Source: Arthrobacter sp. H-02-3 (GTDB taxonomy: Bacteria; Actinomycetota; Actinomycetes; Actinomycetales; Micrococcaceae). From it: a stretch of DNA of 64,000 nt. Each line of letters starts with the position of its first letter. Positions within the stretch are counted from its first letter, which is position 1. Location: assembly GCF_003097355.1 (NCBI RefSeq), contig NZ_PYUI01000004.1, positions 219,474 through 283,473 on the forward strand, read 5' to 3'. The notes under the pieces are model-generated. The model saw only the letters and a program-made list of their open reading frames with translations, was not told where the DNA came from and ran no database searches. Shown piece after piece: positions 33,023-41,874 of this stretch. Position numbers and translations under genes: made by a program.

Positions 33023-34438
33023 TTAGACGTGTCCCATCGCGTTTCGGTTGGCGTTGCGGATGTAGCAGAACCAGCAGACGGCCAGCATCAGGACGTAGGC
33101 CCCGACGAATCCGTAGAAGGCCGAGGTGTAGGAGCCGCTGGCGGTGTTGGAGGCGTTGAGCACCTGCGGGATGATGAATCCGCCGTAGGCACCGATGGCC
33201 GAGATCAGGCCGAGGGCCGAGGACGCGAGCCGCTGGGTGGTGTGCGTGCTCGCCCCGGAGCGGGCGGCCCGGCTGGAGGTGGCGAAGATGATCGGGATCA
33301 TGCGGTAGGTGGCGCCGTTCCCGAAACCGCTCGCGGTGAACAGGAGCAGGAACAGGAACAGGAAGAGCCAGAAGTTCTTCATGGGCAGCGTCCAGAGCAT
33401 GGTCAGGGTGATGACGGCCATGGCGGCGAAGGCTGCGACGGTCATGCGGGCCCCGCCCATCCGGTCCGCCATGCGTCCGCCGTAGGGGCGGGCCAGGGAA
33501 CCGACCAGCGGGCCGAGGAAGGCCAGGGACAGGGCCACGGTGCCGACGGAGATCGAGGAGAATGCCGGGAAGTAGTCCTTGATGAGCTTGGGGAAGACGC
33601 CGGCGAAGCCGATGAACGAGCCGAAGGTGCCGATGTACAGCAGCGCCATGATCCACAGGTGCGGTTCCTTGAGCGCGGCCAGCGAACCCGCGACGTCGCC
33701 CTTGGCGCTGGTGAGGTTGTTCATGTACTTCCAGGCGCCGAAGGCGGCCAGCAGGATCAGAGGAACCCACATGAACCCGGCGACGGGCAGGTTCACGGTG
33801 CCGGCTGCCAGCAGGGTGATAGCGATCGGCACGGCCAGCTGTGCGACGGCGGCGCCGAGGTTTCCTCCGGCGGCGTTCAGGCCCAGGGCCCAGCCCTTTT
33901 CCCGGGCCGGGTAGAAGAAGGTGATGTTCGCCATCGAGCTGGCGAAGTTGCCGCCGCCGAATCCGGCCAGGGCTGCCACGAAGAGCATGACGCCGAACGG
34001 GGTGGCCGGGTTGGCGACGCACAGGCCCAGTCCGATCGTCGGGATCAGCAGCAACAGTGCGGAGACGATGGTCCAGTTGCGGCCGCCGAAGCGCGGCACC
34101 ATGAAGGTGTAGGGGATCCGCAGCGTGGCGCCCACGAGGCTTGGCATGGAGATCAGCCAGAAGATCTCGTTGGTGGAGAACTTGAAGCCTGCGGCGGGAA
34201 GCTGGACCACCACGATCGACCACAGCTGCCAGACCACGAATCCCAGGAACTCGGCGAAGATGGACCAGTTCAGGTTGCGACGGGCGATCGAGCGGCCGGC
34301 CGATTCCCACTGTTCCTTGTTTTCCGCATCCCAGTTGGCGATCCAGCGGCCGGGCCGGTGCTCGAGGGTAAGGGTGTCGGCAGTGCGGGCGGCGCCGGCA
34401 TCTGCGGTGCCGATTTCGGCGGTGCGTTCAGCAGTCAC
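33023..34438 (-). CDS. narK: NarK-type nitrate/nitrite MFS transporter
   Basis: 471 residues, about 12 transmembrane helices. The nitrate/nitrite porter signatures are present: GFGGGNFASSMANITFFYPAR and the following GWALGLNAAGGNLGAAVAQ, plus ARPYGGRMADRMGG in the central loop. The 40-residue N-terminal extension is cytosolic. As first gene of a narK-nasC-nasB operon it most likely imports nitrate for assimilation; export of nitrite is possible for this family. AGGAG lies right before the ATG. The 292-bp upstream region carries several repeats listed separately. Confidence 0.92.
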   Translation of the reverse strand: MTAERTAEIGTADAGAARTADTLTLEHRPGRWIANWDAENKEQWESAGRSIARRNLNWSIFAEFLGFVVWQLWSIVVVQLPAAGFKFSTNEIFWLISMPSLVGATLRIPYTFMVPRFGGRNWTIVSALLLLIPTIGLGLCVANPATPFGVMLFVAALAGFGGGNFASSMANITFFYPAREKGWALGLNAAGGNLGAAVAQLAVPIAITLLAAGTVNLPVAGFMWVPLILLAAFGAWKYMNNLTSAKGDVAGSLAALKEPHLWIMALLYIGTFGSFIGFAGVFPKLIKDYFPAFSSISVGTVALSLAFLGPLVGSLARPYGGRMADRMGGARMTVAAFAAMAVITLTMLWTLPMKNFWLFLFLFLLLFTASGFGNGATYRMIPIIFATSSRAARSGASTHTTQRLASSALGLISAIGAYGGFIIPQVLNASNTASGSYTSAFYGFVGAYVLMLAVCWFCYIRNANRNAMGHV

Positions 34439-34730
34439 TTAGGAGACCTCCTTGGGGGGTGTTGTCCTTCAACGGTAGGTACGCCGCGTTTCAGGGACGG
34501 TCGCGGTTTATTAACGTGCTGTGACGTTTGCCTATCGGGGCTTATGTGACGGTGTGAGAAACGCTGTGACGACCACCACGTGAGACGAACCAAAATGTCC
34601 AAATAGTGGAACGTTTGTCCATTGGGTGGACGATGGGAACTATTATCAGACATATACGAATCCCTAGCCGGCGGCCCGGGGCATCGGGCCCTGGGGAACA
34701 TCCGTCCGGTCATCATGAAAGCGTTACTAC
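34439..34730. promoter_or_regulatory. Divergent promoter region narK / MHS symporter
   Basis: No gene fits here. On the narK (minus) strand GTCAC occurs three times (34566-34570, 34546-34550, 34521-34525), and AACG-N8-CGTT spans 34513-34528. Nearer the symporter, GTCCA-N5-TGGAC (34617-34631) forms an inverted repeat and TGTCCA recurs at 34596 and 34616. I found no GlnR box with 11-bp spacing. The sites may serve NnaR or a local regulator. Confidence 0.4.
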
Positions 34731-36143
34731 ATGTCCTCCACTGCAACCTCCGCGGAGCATGGGTCTGCCAAGCAGGTGAACTCGCGCGGCCGCGTGATCG
34801 TCGCCAGCCTGATCGGCACCACCGTCGAGTTCTACGACTTCTACGTGTACGCCACCGCCGCCGTGCTGGTCTTCCCGAAGCTCTTCTTCCCGGGGCAGAA
34901 CGAGACCACGCAGCTCCTGGCATCCTTCGCCGTGTTCGGCGTCGCGTTCATCGCCCGGCCGCTCGGCTCGATCGTCTTCGGCCACTTCGGTGACAAGTTC
35001 GGCCGCAAGGGCACGCTCGTGGCCTCGCTGCTGACGATGGGCATTGCCACCTTCCTGATCGGCTGCCTCCCGACGGCGACCGTTCCCGGCTGGACCTTCT
35101 GGGCTCCGGCCCTGCTCGTCGTGTTGCGCTTCGCCCAGGGCCTTGCCCTTGGCGGGGAGTGGAGCGGCGCGGCGCTGCTCGCCACCGAGAACGCCCCGGC
35201 AAACAAGCGTGCCATCTACGGCACGTTCCCGCAGTTGGGTGCGCCCATCGGCTTCATCATCGCCAATGTGCTCTTCCTGATCTTCAGCTACACCCTGACC
35301 CCGGCGGCATTCGAGGCGTGGGGCTGGCGCGTGCCGTTCCTGGCCAGCGCCGTAATGGTGATCATCGGCCTCTACGTCCGGCTCAAGCTGATCGAAACCC
35401 CCGCCTTCACCAAGGTCCTCGAATCCAAAGAGGTCGCCAAGCTGCCGCTGGCACGGGTCTTCAAGACCAGCTGGCGCCCGCTGATCCTCGGCACGTTCAT
35501 CATGCTCGCAACCTATGTGCTCTTCTACCTGATGACCACATTCACGCTGACCTACGGGACCCGGGCGGCCAGCCTGGACGCGGCGAAGGCCGCCGCCGTA
35601 AAGGCCGGCAAGCCGATGACCGATGCCGCCGCCGCGGCATTCGTGCCGGGTCTGGGCTACACCCGGAACGACTTCCTCTGGATGCTGATCGCCGGTGTCG
35701 TGTTCTTCGGCATCTTCACGCTGGTCTCCGGCCCGCTGGCCGAGAAATTCGGCCGCCGCAAGATGCTGATCGCCGTGACCTTCGGCATCCTCGCCTTCGG
35801 CCTGCTGTTCGTTCCGCTGTTCAGCGCCGGCTTCGTGGGCGCCATGGCACTGCTGGTCATCGGCTTCTCGCTTATGGGCCTGACATTCGGCCCCATGGGC
35901 GCGCTCCTGCCGGAGTTGTTCCCGACCAACGTCCGCTACACCGGCTCCGCGATCAGCTACAACGTCTCCAGCATCCTTGGCGCGGCCGTGGCTCCGTTCA
36001 TCGCCGTCTGGCTCTGGGAACTGGCGGGCGGCAGCACCGTGCTGGTGGGCGTCTACCTCGCCTCCATGGCCGTGCTGACACTGATCGCCCTGTTCGTGAG
36101 CAAGGAAACCCGGGACCTCGACTACGAGAACAACGTAGCCTGA
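34731..36143 (+). CDS. MHS-family metabolite:H+ symporter (MFS)
   Basis: 470 residues with about 12 transmembrane helices. The MHS signatures are clear: GTTVEFYDFYVYATAAVLVF in helix 1, RPLGSIVFGHFGDKFGRK between helices 2 and 3, LALGGEWSGAALL, and LLPELFPTNVRYTGSAISYN. Relatives carry osmolytes, dicarboxylates, shikimate or similar acids; the substrate cannot be read from sequence. Residues 280-300 hold an Ala/Lys-rich loop (DAAKAAAVKAGKPMTDAAAAA). Divergent from narK, but no functional link is visible. It ends at a strong terminator. Confidence 0.9.
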   Translation: MSSTATSAEHGSAKQVNSRGRVIVASLIGTTVEFYDFYVYATAAVLVFPKLFFPGQNETTQLLASFAVFGVAFIARPLGSIVFGHFGDKFGRKGTLVASLLTMGIATFLIGCLPTATVPGWTFWAPALLVVLRFAQGLALGGEWSGAALLATENAPANKRAIYGTFPQLGAPIGFIIANVLFLIFSYTLTPAAFEAWGWRVPFLASAVMVIIGLYVRLKLIETPAFTKVLESKEVAKLPLARVFKTSWRPLILGTFIMLATYVLFYLMTTFTLTYGTRAASLDAAKAAAVKAGKPMTDAAAAAFVPGLGYTRNDFLWMLIAGVVFFGIFTLVSGPLAEKFGRRKMLIAVTFGILAFGLLFVPLFSAGFVGAMALLVIGFSLMGLTFGPMGALLPELFPTNVRYTGSAISYNVSSILGAAVAPFIAVWLWELAGGSTVLVGVYLASMAVLTLIALFVSKETRDLDYENNVA

Positions 36144-36164
36144 CGTTCCAGGCCTGCCGCTGAC

Positions 36165-36205
36165 GGAAATGCCCGGTGTGTTCGCTGAACACGCCGGGCA
36201 TTTCC
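36165..36205. terminator. 19-bp bidirectional hairpin
   Basis: Arms 36165-36183 and 36187-36205 pair with a single G-T wobble around a 3-nt loop; outer bases GGAAAT/ATTTCC supply A/T-rich flanks. It separates the convergent MHS symporter and glutamine amidotransferase genes. Confidence 0.8.
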
Positions 36206-36258
36206 GCGTCCGGCACTTCCTTATCTCGTCGGTCCGTACCTGGTGACTGCCGGCGGGA

Positions 36259-36990
36259 CTAGCTCGCGTAGCGCTCGACGAAGTTCCGGAGGATTTTCAT
36301 CGGTTCGGTGGCCGCGAACTGCCGGGCGTCCTCCATCAGCATCTCGGCCGATTCCGGCGGGAAGTATCCGGCATGGCGATAGATGTCGATCCTGGTGATC
36401 AGCCCCTCGGCGTCGAGTTCAGGATGGAACTGGGTGGCGTAGAGGTTGGTCTTGATCCGGAACATGTGCACCGGGCAGGCGGCCGAACTGGCCAGGAGCA
36501 CCGCGTGGGCAGGCAGGACGGTGCAGGCTTCCTTGTGGCCGGTGAAGGCCGTGAAGCTCTCCGGCAGCCCGCGCAGGAGGGGATCCGCGAGCCCCTCCTC
36601 CGTCAGCTTGATGGTGACGCCGCCCAGGCCTTCACCGTACGTCCGGTCGATCACGGCGCCCTGGTGCCGGCCCAACGTGCCCACCCCGTAGCAGGCGCCC
36701 AGGAACGGGAAATCCTCAGCGACGACCCTGTCCAACAGCGCGGCGAGCTCACGCTCCACCCGGTGCTGGGTGTCGGTCTTATGCTCGGAAGGGTCGCTGG
36801 AGGTGAACGGGCTCCCGCCCACAATCACTCCGGAGTAGCGCGACAGCTCCAGCTCAAGCAGCGGTCCGGCTTCCATCCGGACGCGGTGCAGCTGCCCGGG
36901 TTCCAGTCCGCCGTAGCGCAGGTAGGCCCGGTATTCGTCCTCGGCGGCCTCGTCCTCGGCACGGGAGGCGAGGAGCAGAAATGGCTTCAC
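36259..36990 (-). CDS. Class I glutamine amidotransferase-like protein
   Basis: 243 residues with the triad GATase layout: oxyanion strand GVIVGGSPF, nucleophile elbow LGACYGVGTLG, and His-Glu in YATQFHPELD. It is a stand-alone domain like the GMP-synthase-like amidotransferases found singly in actinobacteria, with no synthetase partner beside it. The usual G at the elbow (GxCxG) is kept. The GTG at 36990 gives the common N-terminus KPFLLLASR; a GTG at 37005 is also possible. The acceptor substrate is unknown. Confidence 0.83.
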   Translation of the reverse strand: MKPFLLLASRAEDEAAEDEYRAYLRYGGLEPGQLHRVRMEAGPLLELELSRYSGVIVGGSPFTSSDPSEHKTDTQHRVERELAALLDRVVAEDFPFLGACYGVGTLGRHQGAVIDRTYGEGLGGVTIKLTEEGLADPLLRGLPESFTAFTGHKEACTVLPAHAVLLASSAACPVHMFRIKTNLYATQFHPELDAEGLITRIDIYRHAGYFPPESAEMLMEDARQFAATEPMKILRNFVERYAS

Positions 36991-37069
36991 AGACCAAGTT
37001 TGCACGGGCGGGACGCGGGGGCGCCAGAGGCGCGCCTGCGTCCCGCCCGGGGGATGCTGAGGGCCGAAG

Positions 37070-38923
37070 CTACTCGGCCGCGCCGTCCTCGATCAGGGCG
37101 ATGATGGCGCCGGCGGAGACCGTCTCGCCGGCAGCGGCGGAGAGGCCGATGACGATGCCGGCGCGGTGCGCGGTGAGCGGCTGCTCCATCTTCATCGCTT
37201 CGAGCACGACGACGAGATCGCCTTCAGCGACGGCGTCGCCCTCGGCGACGGCCACCTTCACGATGGTGCCCTGCATGGGCGAGGTCAGCGCGTTGCCGCT
37301 CGCGGCCACGGCTGCGCCGCCGCTGCGGAGGCGCTTCTTGGCCTTGGCCGGCTTGGCGCCGGCCGTGGTGCTGACCGAGCCGAGTGATGCGGGCAGGACG
37401 ACTTCCAGGCGCTTGCCGCCGACCTCGACGACGACGCGCTGGCGGTCGCCGGCGTCGGCCGCTTCAGCCTCGGTGCCGGTGGGGGCCCAGGCGGGAATGT
37501 CGTTGACGAAGGCGGTCTCGATCCAGCGGGTGTGGACCTTGAAGGGGCCCTCGGCCGGTGCGAAGTCCGGGTTGGAAACCACCGCGAGGTCGAACGGGAT
37601 GACGGTGGGGATGCCTTCCACCACCATCTCCTCGAGCGCGCGCCGGGACCGCTGCAGGGCCTGGGTGCGGGTGGCGCCGGTGACGATCAGCTTGGAGAGC
37701 ATGGAGTCGAAGTTGCCGCTGATGACATCGCCCTGCTCCACGCCGGAATCGATGCGGACGCCGGGGCCGGTCGGGTTCTTGAGCGTCGTGATGGTGCCGG
37801 GGGCGGGCATGAAGTTCCGGCCCGGGTCCTCGCCGGTGATGCGGAATTCAATCGAGTGGCCGCGGACTTCCGGGTCCCCGTAGCCGAGCTCCTCGCCGCG
37901 GGCCAGCCGGAACTGTTCGCGCACGAGGTCGATCCCGGTGACCTCCTCGGAGACACAGTGCTCTACCTGCAGGCGGGTGTTGACCTCAAGGAAGGAGATG
38001 GTGCCGTCCTGGCCGACGAGGAACTCGCACGTGCCCGCGCCGAGGTAGCCGGCCTCTTTCAGGATGGCCTTGGACGATTCGTAGAGGCGCCGGTTCTGCT
38101 TCTCCGTCAGGAAGGGGGCCGGGGCCTCCTCGACGAGCTTCTGGTTGCGGCGCTGGAGCGAGCAGTCGCGGGTGGAGACGACCACAACGTTGCCGTAGGC
38201 GTCGGCGAGGCACTGGGTTTCGACGTGCCTCGGGGCGTCCAGGAAGCGCTCAATGAAGCACTCGCCGCGGCCGAAGGCGGCGGTGGCCTCGCGCACGGCG
38301 GATTCGAAGAGTTCGGGGATTTCCTCGCGGGTGCGGGCCACCTTGATGCCGCGTCCGCCGCCGCCGAAGGCCGCCTTGATGGCGACGGGCAGGCCGAACT
38401 TGTCCACGAAGTCGAGGATTTCCTCGGCGGAATTGACCGGATCGGCGGTCCCGGGAACCTGCGGGGCGCCGACCTTCTCGGCGATGTGGCGGGCCTGGAC
38501 CTTGTCGCCCAGGGCGGAGATCGCCTCGGGGGAGGGCCCGATCCACGTGATGCCGGCGTCAATCACCTTGGCGGCGAAGTCGGCGTTTTCGGCCAGGAAG
38601 CCGTACCCCGGGTGGATGGCGTCCGCGCCGGACTGGCGGGCGACGTCGATGATCTTGTCCATTACGAGGTAGGACTCAGCGGCGGTGTTGCCACCCAGCG
38701 CGTAAGCCTCGTCGGCGAGCCGGGCGTGCAGCGCGTCGCGGTCAGGATCCGCGTACACGGCCACCGAGGCGATGCCCTCATCGCGCGCGGCGCGGATGAT
38801 GCGCACCGCAATTTCTCCGCGGTTGGCGATCAGCACTTTGCTGAGCGGGCGGGTGCCCTCTGCTGTAAGTGACTGCGTTGATCCCGGCACGGTGGTTGCG
38901 GACTGCTCCGAATTTGCTGACAA
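37070..38923 (-). CDS. Acyl-CoA carboxylase alpha subunit (biotin carboxylase + BCCP)
   Basis: 617 residues. Biotin carboxylase part: [35 protein letters not shown], the ATP-grasp loop [12 protein letters not shown], and [16 protein letters not shown]. The C-terminal carrier domain has the biotinylation site EAMKMEQP (Lys near 580). It uses ATP and bicarbonate to carboxylate biotin for the beta subunit, probably AccD at 50.3-51.8 kb, giving malonyl- or methylmalonyl-CoA. The start is TTG, supported by AAGGAG five bases upstream. Maf precedes it on the same strand, 156 bp away. Confidence 0.94.
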   Translation of the reverse strand: MSANSEQSATTVPGSTQSLTAEGTRPLSKVLIANRGEIAVRIIRAARDEGIASVAVYADPDRDALHARLADEAYALGGNTAAESYLVMDKIIDVARQSGADAIHPGYGFLAENADFAAKVIDAGITWIGPSPEAISALGDKVQARHIAEKVGAPQVPGTADPVNSAEEILDFVDKFGLPVAIKAAFGGGGRGIKVARTREEIPELFESAVREATAAFGRGECFIERFLDAPRHVETQCLADAYGNVVVVSTRDCSLQRRNQKLVEEAPAPFLTEKQNRRLYESSKAILKEAGYLGAGTCEFLVGQDGTISFLEVNTRLQVEHCVSEEVTGIDLVREQFRLARGEELGYGDPEVRGHSIEFRITGEDPGRNFMPAPGTITTLKNPTGPGVRIDSGVEQGDVISGNFDSMLSKLIVTGATRTQALQRSRRALEEMVVEGIPTVIPFDLAVVSNPDFAPAEGPFKVHTRWIETAFVNDIPAWAPTGTEAEAADAGDRQRVVVEVGGKRLEVVLPASLGSVSTTAGAKPAKAKKRLRSGGAAVAASGNALTSPMQGTIVKVAVAEGDAVAEGDLVVVLEAMKMEQPLTAHRAGIVIGLSAAAGETVSAGAIIALIEDGAAE

Positions 38924-39079
38924 GGCGTCTCCTTCTTTCCTTCAGGGAGCCTAGCGCGGTTTTGAGGGTTCCGCCGATATTACTTGCGGATTCCGCGCGT
39001 AAACGGCCCTTCCTTTGTAGGGTTGCCACAAAGGGCGGCGAATTGGCTCATTCCGCCGTCGCTGGCCGTCCCTCTGCTC

Positions 39080-39775
39080 TCACTCGGCACGGACGTCCGC
39101 CGGGTCAACCGCGCCGCCCGTCCAGAGCTCGGTGATGCCCACATTTGCCTGGCTGAGCAACGCGCGGAGCGTGGAAATGGAAAGCCCGACGACGGTGTGG
39201 GGGTCGCCGTCGACCTTCCGGATGAACGCCCCGCCGTAGCCGTCGATCGTGAAGGAGCCGGCACACTGGAGCGGCTCGCCGGTGGCGATATAGGTCTCGA
39301 TCTCCTCGGCGCTCATGTCCATGAAGTGCACCTCGGCCGAGGACACCGAGCCCAGCGTGGCGCCGGAGCCCCGGGCGGTCAAGTCCCCGCCGCCGTCATC
39401 TGTGTTTCCGCCGTCGGTGTCGCGGCAGTCCACGAGCCAGTGGCCCGTGTGCAGGACGCCCATGCTGCCGCTCATGCGGAGCATGCGCTCACGGGCGACG
39501 TCGGCGGTGTAGGGCTTGCCGTGGGCCTCGCCGTCGAACTCGAAGACCGAATCGCAGCCGATGACGAGGGCGCCGTCGGCCTCCGGCAGCGACGCGACGG
39601 CCTCGGCCTTGGCCCGGGCGAGCAAGAGGGCGGTGTCATGCGGGTCCGTCACGCCGTAGCGGGCCTGGACGGCGTCCTCGTCCACGTCGGAGACAAGAAC
39701 CTCGTGCCGGATCCCGGCGTGGCTGAGCAGCTTGGTGCGGGCGGGGGACTGAGAGGCAAGAATGAGGCGGGTCAC
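39080..39775 (-). CDS. maf: Maf-family nucleotide pyrophosphatase
   Basis: 231 residues of the Maf/HAM1-like fold that hydrolyses non-canonical or modified nucleoside triphosphates. Motifs: LILASQSPARTKLLSHAG at the N-terminus, the metal-binding GCDSVFEFDG, and CAGSFTIDGYGGAFI near the end. An insert of about 25 Asp/Gly-rich residues (DTDGGNTDDGGGDL) lengthens it beyond the usual 190-210. In actinobacteria maf commonly neighbours acyl-CoA carboxylase genes, and here it precedes the alpha subunit gene. Confidence 0.92.
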   Translation of the reverse strand: MTRLILASQSPARTKLLSHAGIRHEVLVSDVDEDAVQARYGVTDPHDTALLLARAKAEAVASLPEADGALVIGCDSVFEFDGEAHGKPYTADVARERMLRMSGSMGVLHTGHWLVDCRDTDGGNTDDGGGDLTARGSGATLGSVSSAEVHFMDMSAEEIETYIATGEPLQCAGSFTIDGYGGAFIRKVDGDPHTVVGLSISTLRALLSQANVGITELWTGGAVDPADVRAE

Positions 39776-39953
39776 GGATCCAGCCTAATCCACCGCAGCT
39801 CAGCAACGCGGAGTCACTTACGGCCCATCCGGAGGCCTCCAGGGGCGCCAGGTAGCGCCGTCTGTTGGCCCTCGGCCGGGGCGAAAGACTCTGGCTGCGG
39901 ATACTTGCTCATGGTGTGGTTGCCTCGGGACACTACAGAGAATCGAGCAGCCC

Positions 39954-40121
39954 ATGACCGGATGGCTAGTGGCAAGCGTTGGCACCGTTGGGGACGGAAC
40001 ATATTTTGGCTGGGACGGCTTCACCATCCAGTCGGGAAACCTGATAGTGATCGTCGTGATGATCATCCTGTTTGTCCTGGCCCTGGTCCTGCCTTTTCCT
40101 GGCGGGAAGCGGCGGAAATGA
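39954..40121 (+). CDS. 55-residue membrane peptide, first gene of the cytochrome-b cassette
   Basis: ATG 39954 opens a 55-residue frame: a polar, Gly/Thr-rich N-terminus (MTGWLVASVGTVGDGTYFGW), one transmembrane helix (LIVIVVMIILFVLALVLPF) and a basic end (GGKRRK), giving an N-out/C-in topology. Its stop overlaps the cytochrome-b ATG (ATGA, 40118-40121), so translation is coupled. Single-span subunits of this size are common in cytochrome bc, b6f and oxidase complexes. I do not recognise this one, and only a weak ribosome site (GAGCAG) precedes it. Confidence 0.7.
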   Translation: MTGWLVASVGTVGDGTYFGWDGFTIQSGNLIVIVVMIILFVLALVLPFPGGKRRK

Positions 40122-40861
40122 CCGCCCAGGCGACACCGGGGCCTGGCACGCCGGTCGAGGAACCTGACGCCCACACCTGGACGGGCAGAGCCCGCCGGTG
40201 GCTCCTTAAGAAGCTTCCTCCGGACAAGCTCTTGCCCGAGGACCAGCCGAGCTATGTGGCATCCTGGGCGTACGTCTTCGGCATGGGGGCGATCGCTTCA
40301 CTGCTGTGGATCGTCATTTCGGGGATCGTGCTGGGACTGAACGGACCCCAGTGGTACCACGTTTCATCGCTGGGGAACTTCGTCAACAGCACCCATCTGT
40401 GGAGCGTGGAGCTCTTCTTCATCTTCATGGTGGTGCACCTGTGGCTGAAATTCTGGATGGCGGCCTGGCGCGGGGGCCGGGTCCTGACCTGGATCACCGG
40501 CGTGATCTCCTTTGTCGTTTCCATCGTGGCGGCCTTCACCGGATATCTGCTCCAGACGAACTTCGATTCCCAGTGGATTGCCTTCGAAGCCAAGGACGCG
40601 CTGAACGCGGTCGGAGTAGGCGCCTGGTTCAACGTCGCCAACGTCGGGCAGCTCTTCACCTGGCACATCACACTGCTGCCCCTGGCCGTCGGCGCCGTGG
40701 TGATCCTGCATGTCCTGCTGGTACGGGTCCACGGCGTTGTCCCTCCGCTTGAGGCCGCGGAGTCCGACGCCCAGCTGCTTCACAACCGTCCCGAGCCCGC
40801 GGAACCTCCGGAGCCTACCGCACCACCGGAGACCGCGGAATCCGGGGGCGCAGTGCGATGA
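40118..40861 (+). CDS. Diheme cytochrome b, N-terminal (b6-like) subunit
   Basis: 247 residues: the four-helix, quinol-oxidising core of cytochrome b, without helices E-H. Heme ligands are His93 and His107 in helix B (STHLWSVELFF...VVHLW) and His183 and His198 in helix D (TWHITLLPLA...ILHVLL). The spacings, 14 and 15, match b6-type rather than mitochondrial bc1-type cytochromes (14 and 14). FTGYLLQTNFDSQWIAFE matches the helix C-cd loop region. The tail from 210 is Pro/Glu-rich and polar. No Rieske protein or cytochrome c gene is adjacent. It overlaps both neighbours by 4 bp. Confidence 0.85.
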   Translation: MTAQATPGPGTPVEEPDAHTWTGRARRWLLKKLPPDKLLPEDQPSYVASWAYVFGMGAIASLLWIVISGIVLGLNGPQWYHVSSLGNFVNSTHLWSVELFFIFMVVHLWLKFWMAAWRGGRVLTWITGVISFVVSIVAAFTGYLLQTNFDSQWIAFEAKDALNAVGVGAWFNVANVGQLFTWHITLLPLAVGAVVILHVLLVRVHGVVPPLEAAESDAQLLHNRPEPAEPPEPTAPPETAESGGAVR

Positions 40862-41811
40862 CCAGGAAAACCAACAGCATCTCTTGGCGGAAGACGGACG
40901 ACGCTGCCAGCCGGCCCTGGACGGGCAGCGTCCGCGAATATGACCTCATCAAGGAACTGATCATCGGTGTTGTGGTGGTCGGGCTGCTCGTGCTTGGCGT
41001 ATCCGCCCTTTTCGGGTCCCCTGATGAGCCCAGCGTCAGCTTGAAAGCGTGGGCCACGGCCGCCCCGGCGGATTTCGTTGGCACCGCGGCAAAAGAACTG
41101 GCCGGTACCAGCGATTCTGCGGGGTACGGCCCGCCCTACAACTCGACTCCAGGTGCGTCGCAGACGATCGGCCCCGTGGACCTGCAGAGCCTCTCCGGCG
41201 TCCGCCTTCCCGTAGACACCGCCAATGACTTCGTGATCGTCCCGCTGGCGACGCTGCCGTCTCCGCCGGCAGACCTGGCACGTTGGATGGCGGCCACGGA
41301 TCAGCAGCGCTCAGGCTGGGCAGCCGCCTATTCCGACGCCCTCGCCGCCGCGCCCGATAACGACCCCGCCAAGGTAGCCGACGGCGATTACGGCCCGGTC
41401 CCCGCGCTGACCGGCGCGTTGCTCGACATGGCGCGCCAAGGCAATTTGGACGGCGTGCTGCAGAACGGCGGAAACTTCTACAACACGGACTACACGCGCA
41501 GCCTCCTGTTCCTGGGGGACGGCAGCTACTTCCCGGGTCTCGCGGCAAGCCAACACCTCTCCGGGGATCAGTGGGGCGTGATGAACGAAACCGGCGATAC
41601 GCCGGGGCAGTCCTGGTTGTGGCTCTTCTCGCTCCTTTACCAGGTGGAACCGTTCAAGTCCGCCCCGAATGCCGATGCGCTGGTGGTCGTCACAATGTTC
41701 GTGCTCACGGCATTGCTGACCCTGCTGCCGTTCATCCCCGGTCTGAGGTCGCTGCCGCGTTGGATCCCCCTTCACCGCTTGGTCTGGAAGGACTACTACC
41801 GCAATCGCTGA
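40858..41811 (+). CDS. Cytochrome-b partner subunit with large extracytoplasmic domain
   Basis: 317 residues. Helix 1 (about 33-52, REYDLIKELIIGVVVVGLLVLG) and helix 2 (about 272-293) frame about 215 residues that should face outside. The ends recall the C-terminal half of cytochrome b: YDLIKEL with LFGSPDEP at the front, PFIPGLRSLPRWIPLHRLVWKDYYR at the back. The PEWY/PDWY Qo motif is absent and there are no Cys or CxxCH sites. The big domain carries GYGPPYN, NGGNFYNTDYTRSLLFLGDG and a Trp-rich QSWLWLF. It is the least explained member of the cassette. Confidence 0.75.
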   Translation: MTRKTNSISWRKTDDAASRPWTGSVREYDLIKELIIGVVVVGLLVLGVSALFGSPDEPSVSLKAWATAAPADFVGTAAKELAGTSDSAGYGPPYNSTPGASQTIGPVDLQSLSGVRLPVDTANDFVIVPLATLPSPPADLARWMAATDQQRSGWAAAYSDALAAAPDNDPAKVADGDYGPVPALTGALLDMARQGNLDGVLQNGGNFYNTDYTRSLLFLGDGSYFPGLAASQHLSGDQWGVMNETGDTPGQSWLWLFSLLYQVEPFKSAPNADALVVVTMFVLTALLTLLPFIPGLRSLPRWIPLHRLVWKDYYRNR

Positions 41812-41854
41812 GTGACCCCGCGTTGCTCTAGCGGGCGGCGAATACCGTCGTACC

Positions 41855-41874
41855 GCGCTGGCGAACGTCAGCGC
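41855..41874. terminator. Weak hairpin between convergent genes
   Basis: GCGCTG and CAGCGC pair (6 bp) around an 8-nt loop, overlapping the end of the MMPL gene. It may slow polymerase leaving the cytochrome-b cassette, but there is no U-run. Confidence 0.3.

Noticed and set aside
34439..34730. GlnR box upstream of narK
   Set aside because: Individual GTGAC and GAAAC words occur but their spacing is 7, 8, 10, 20 or 25 bp, not the 6-bp gaps of a GlnR box.
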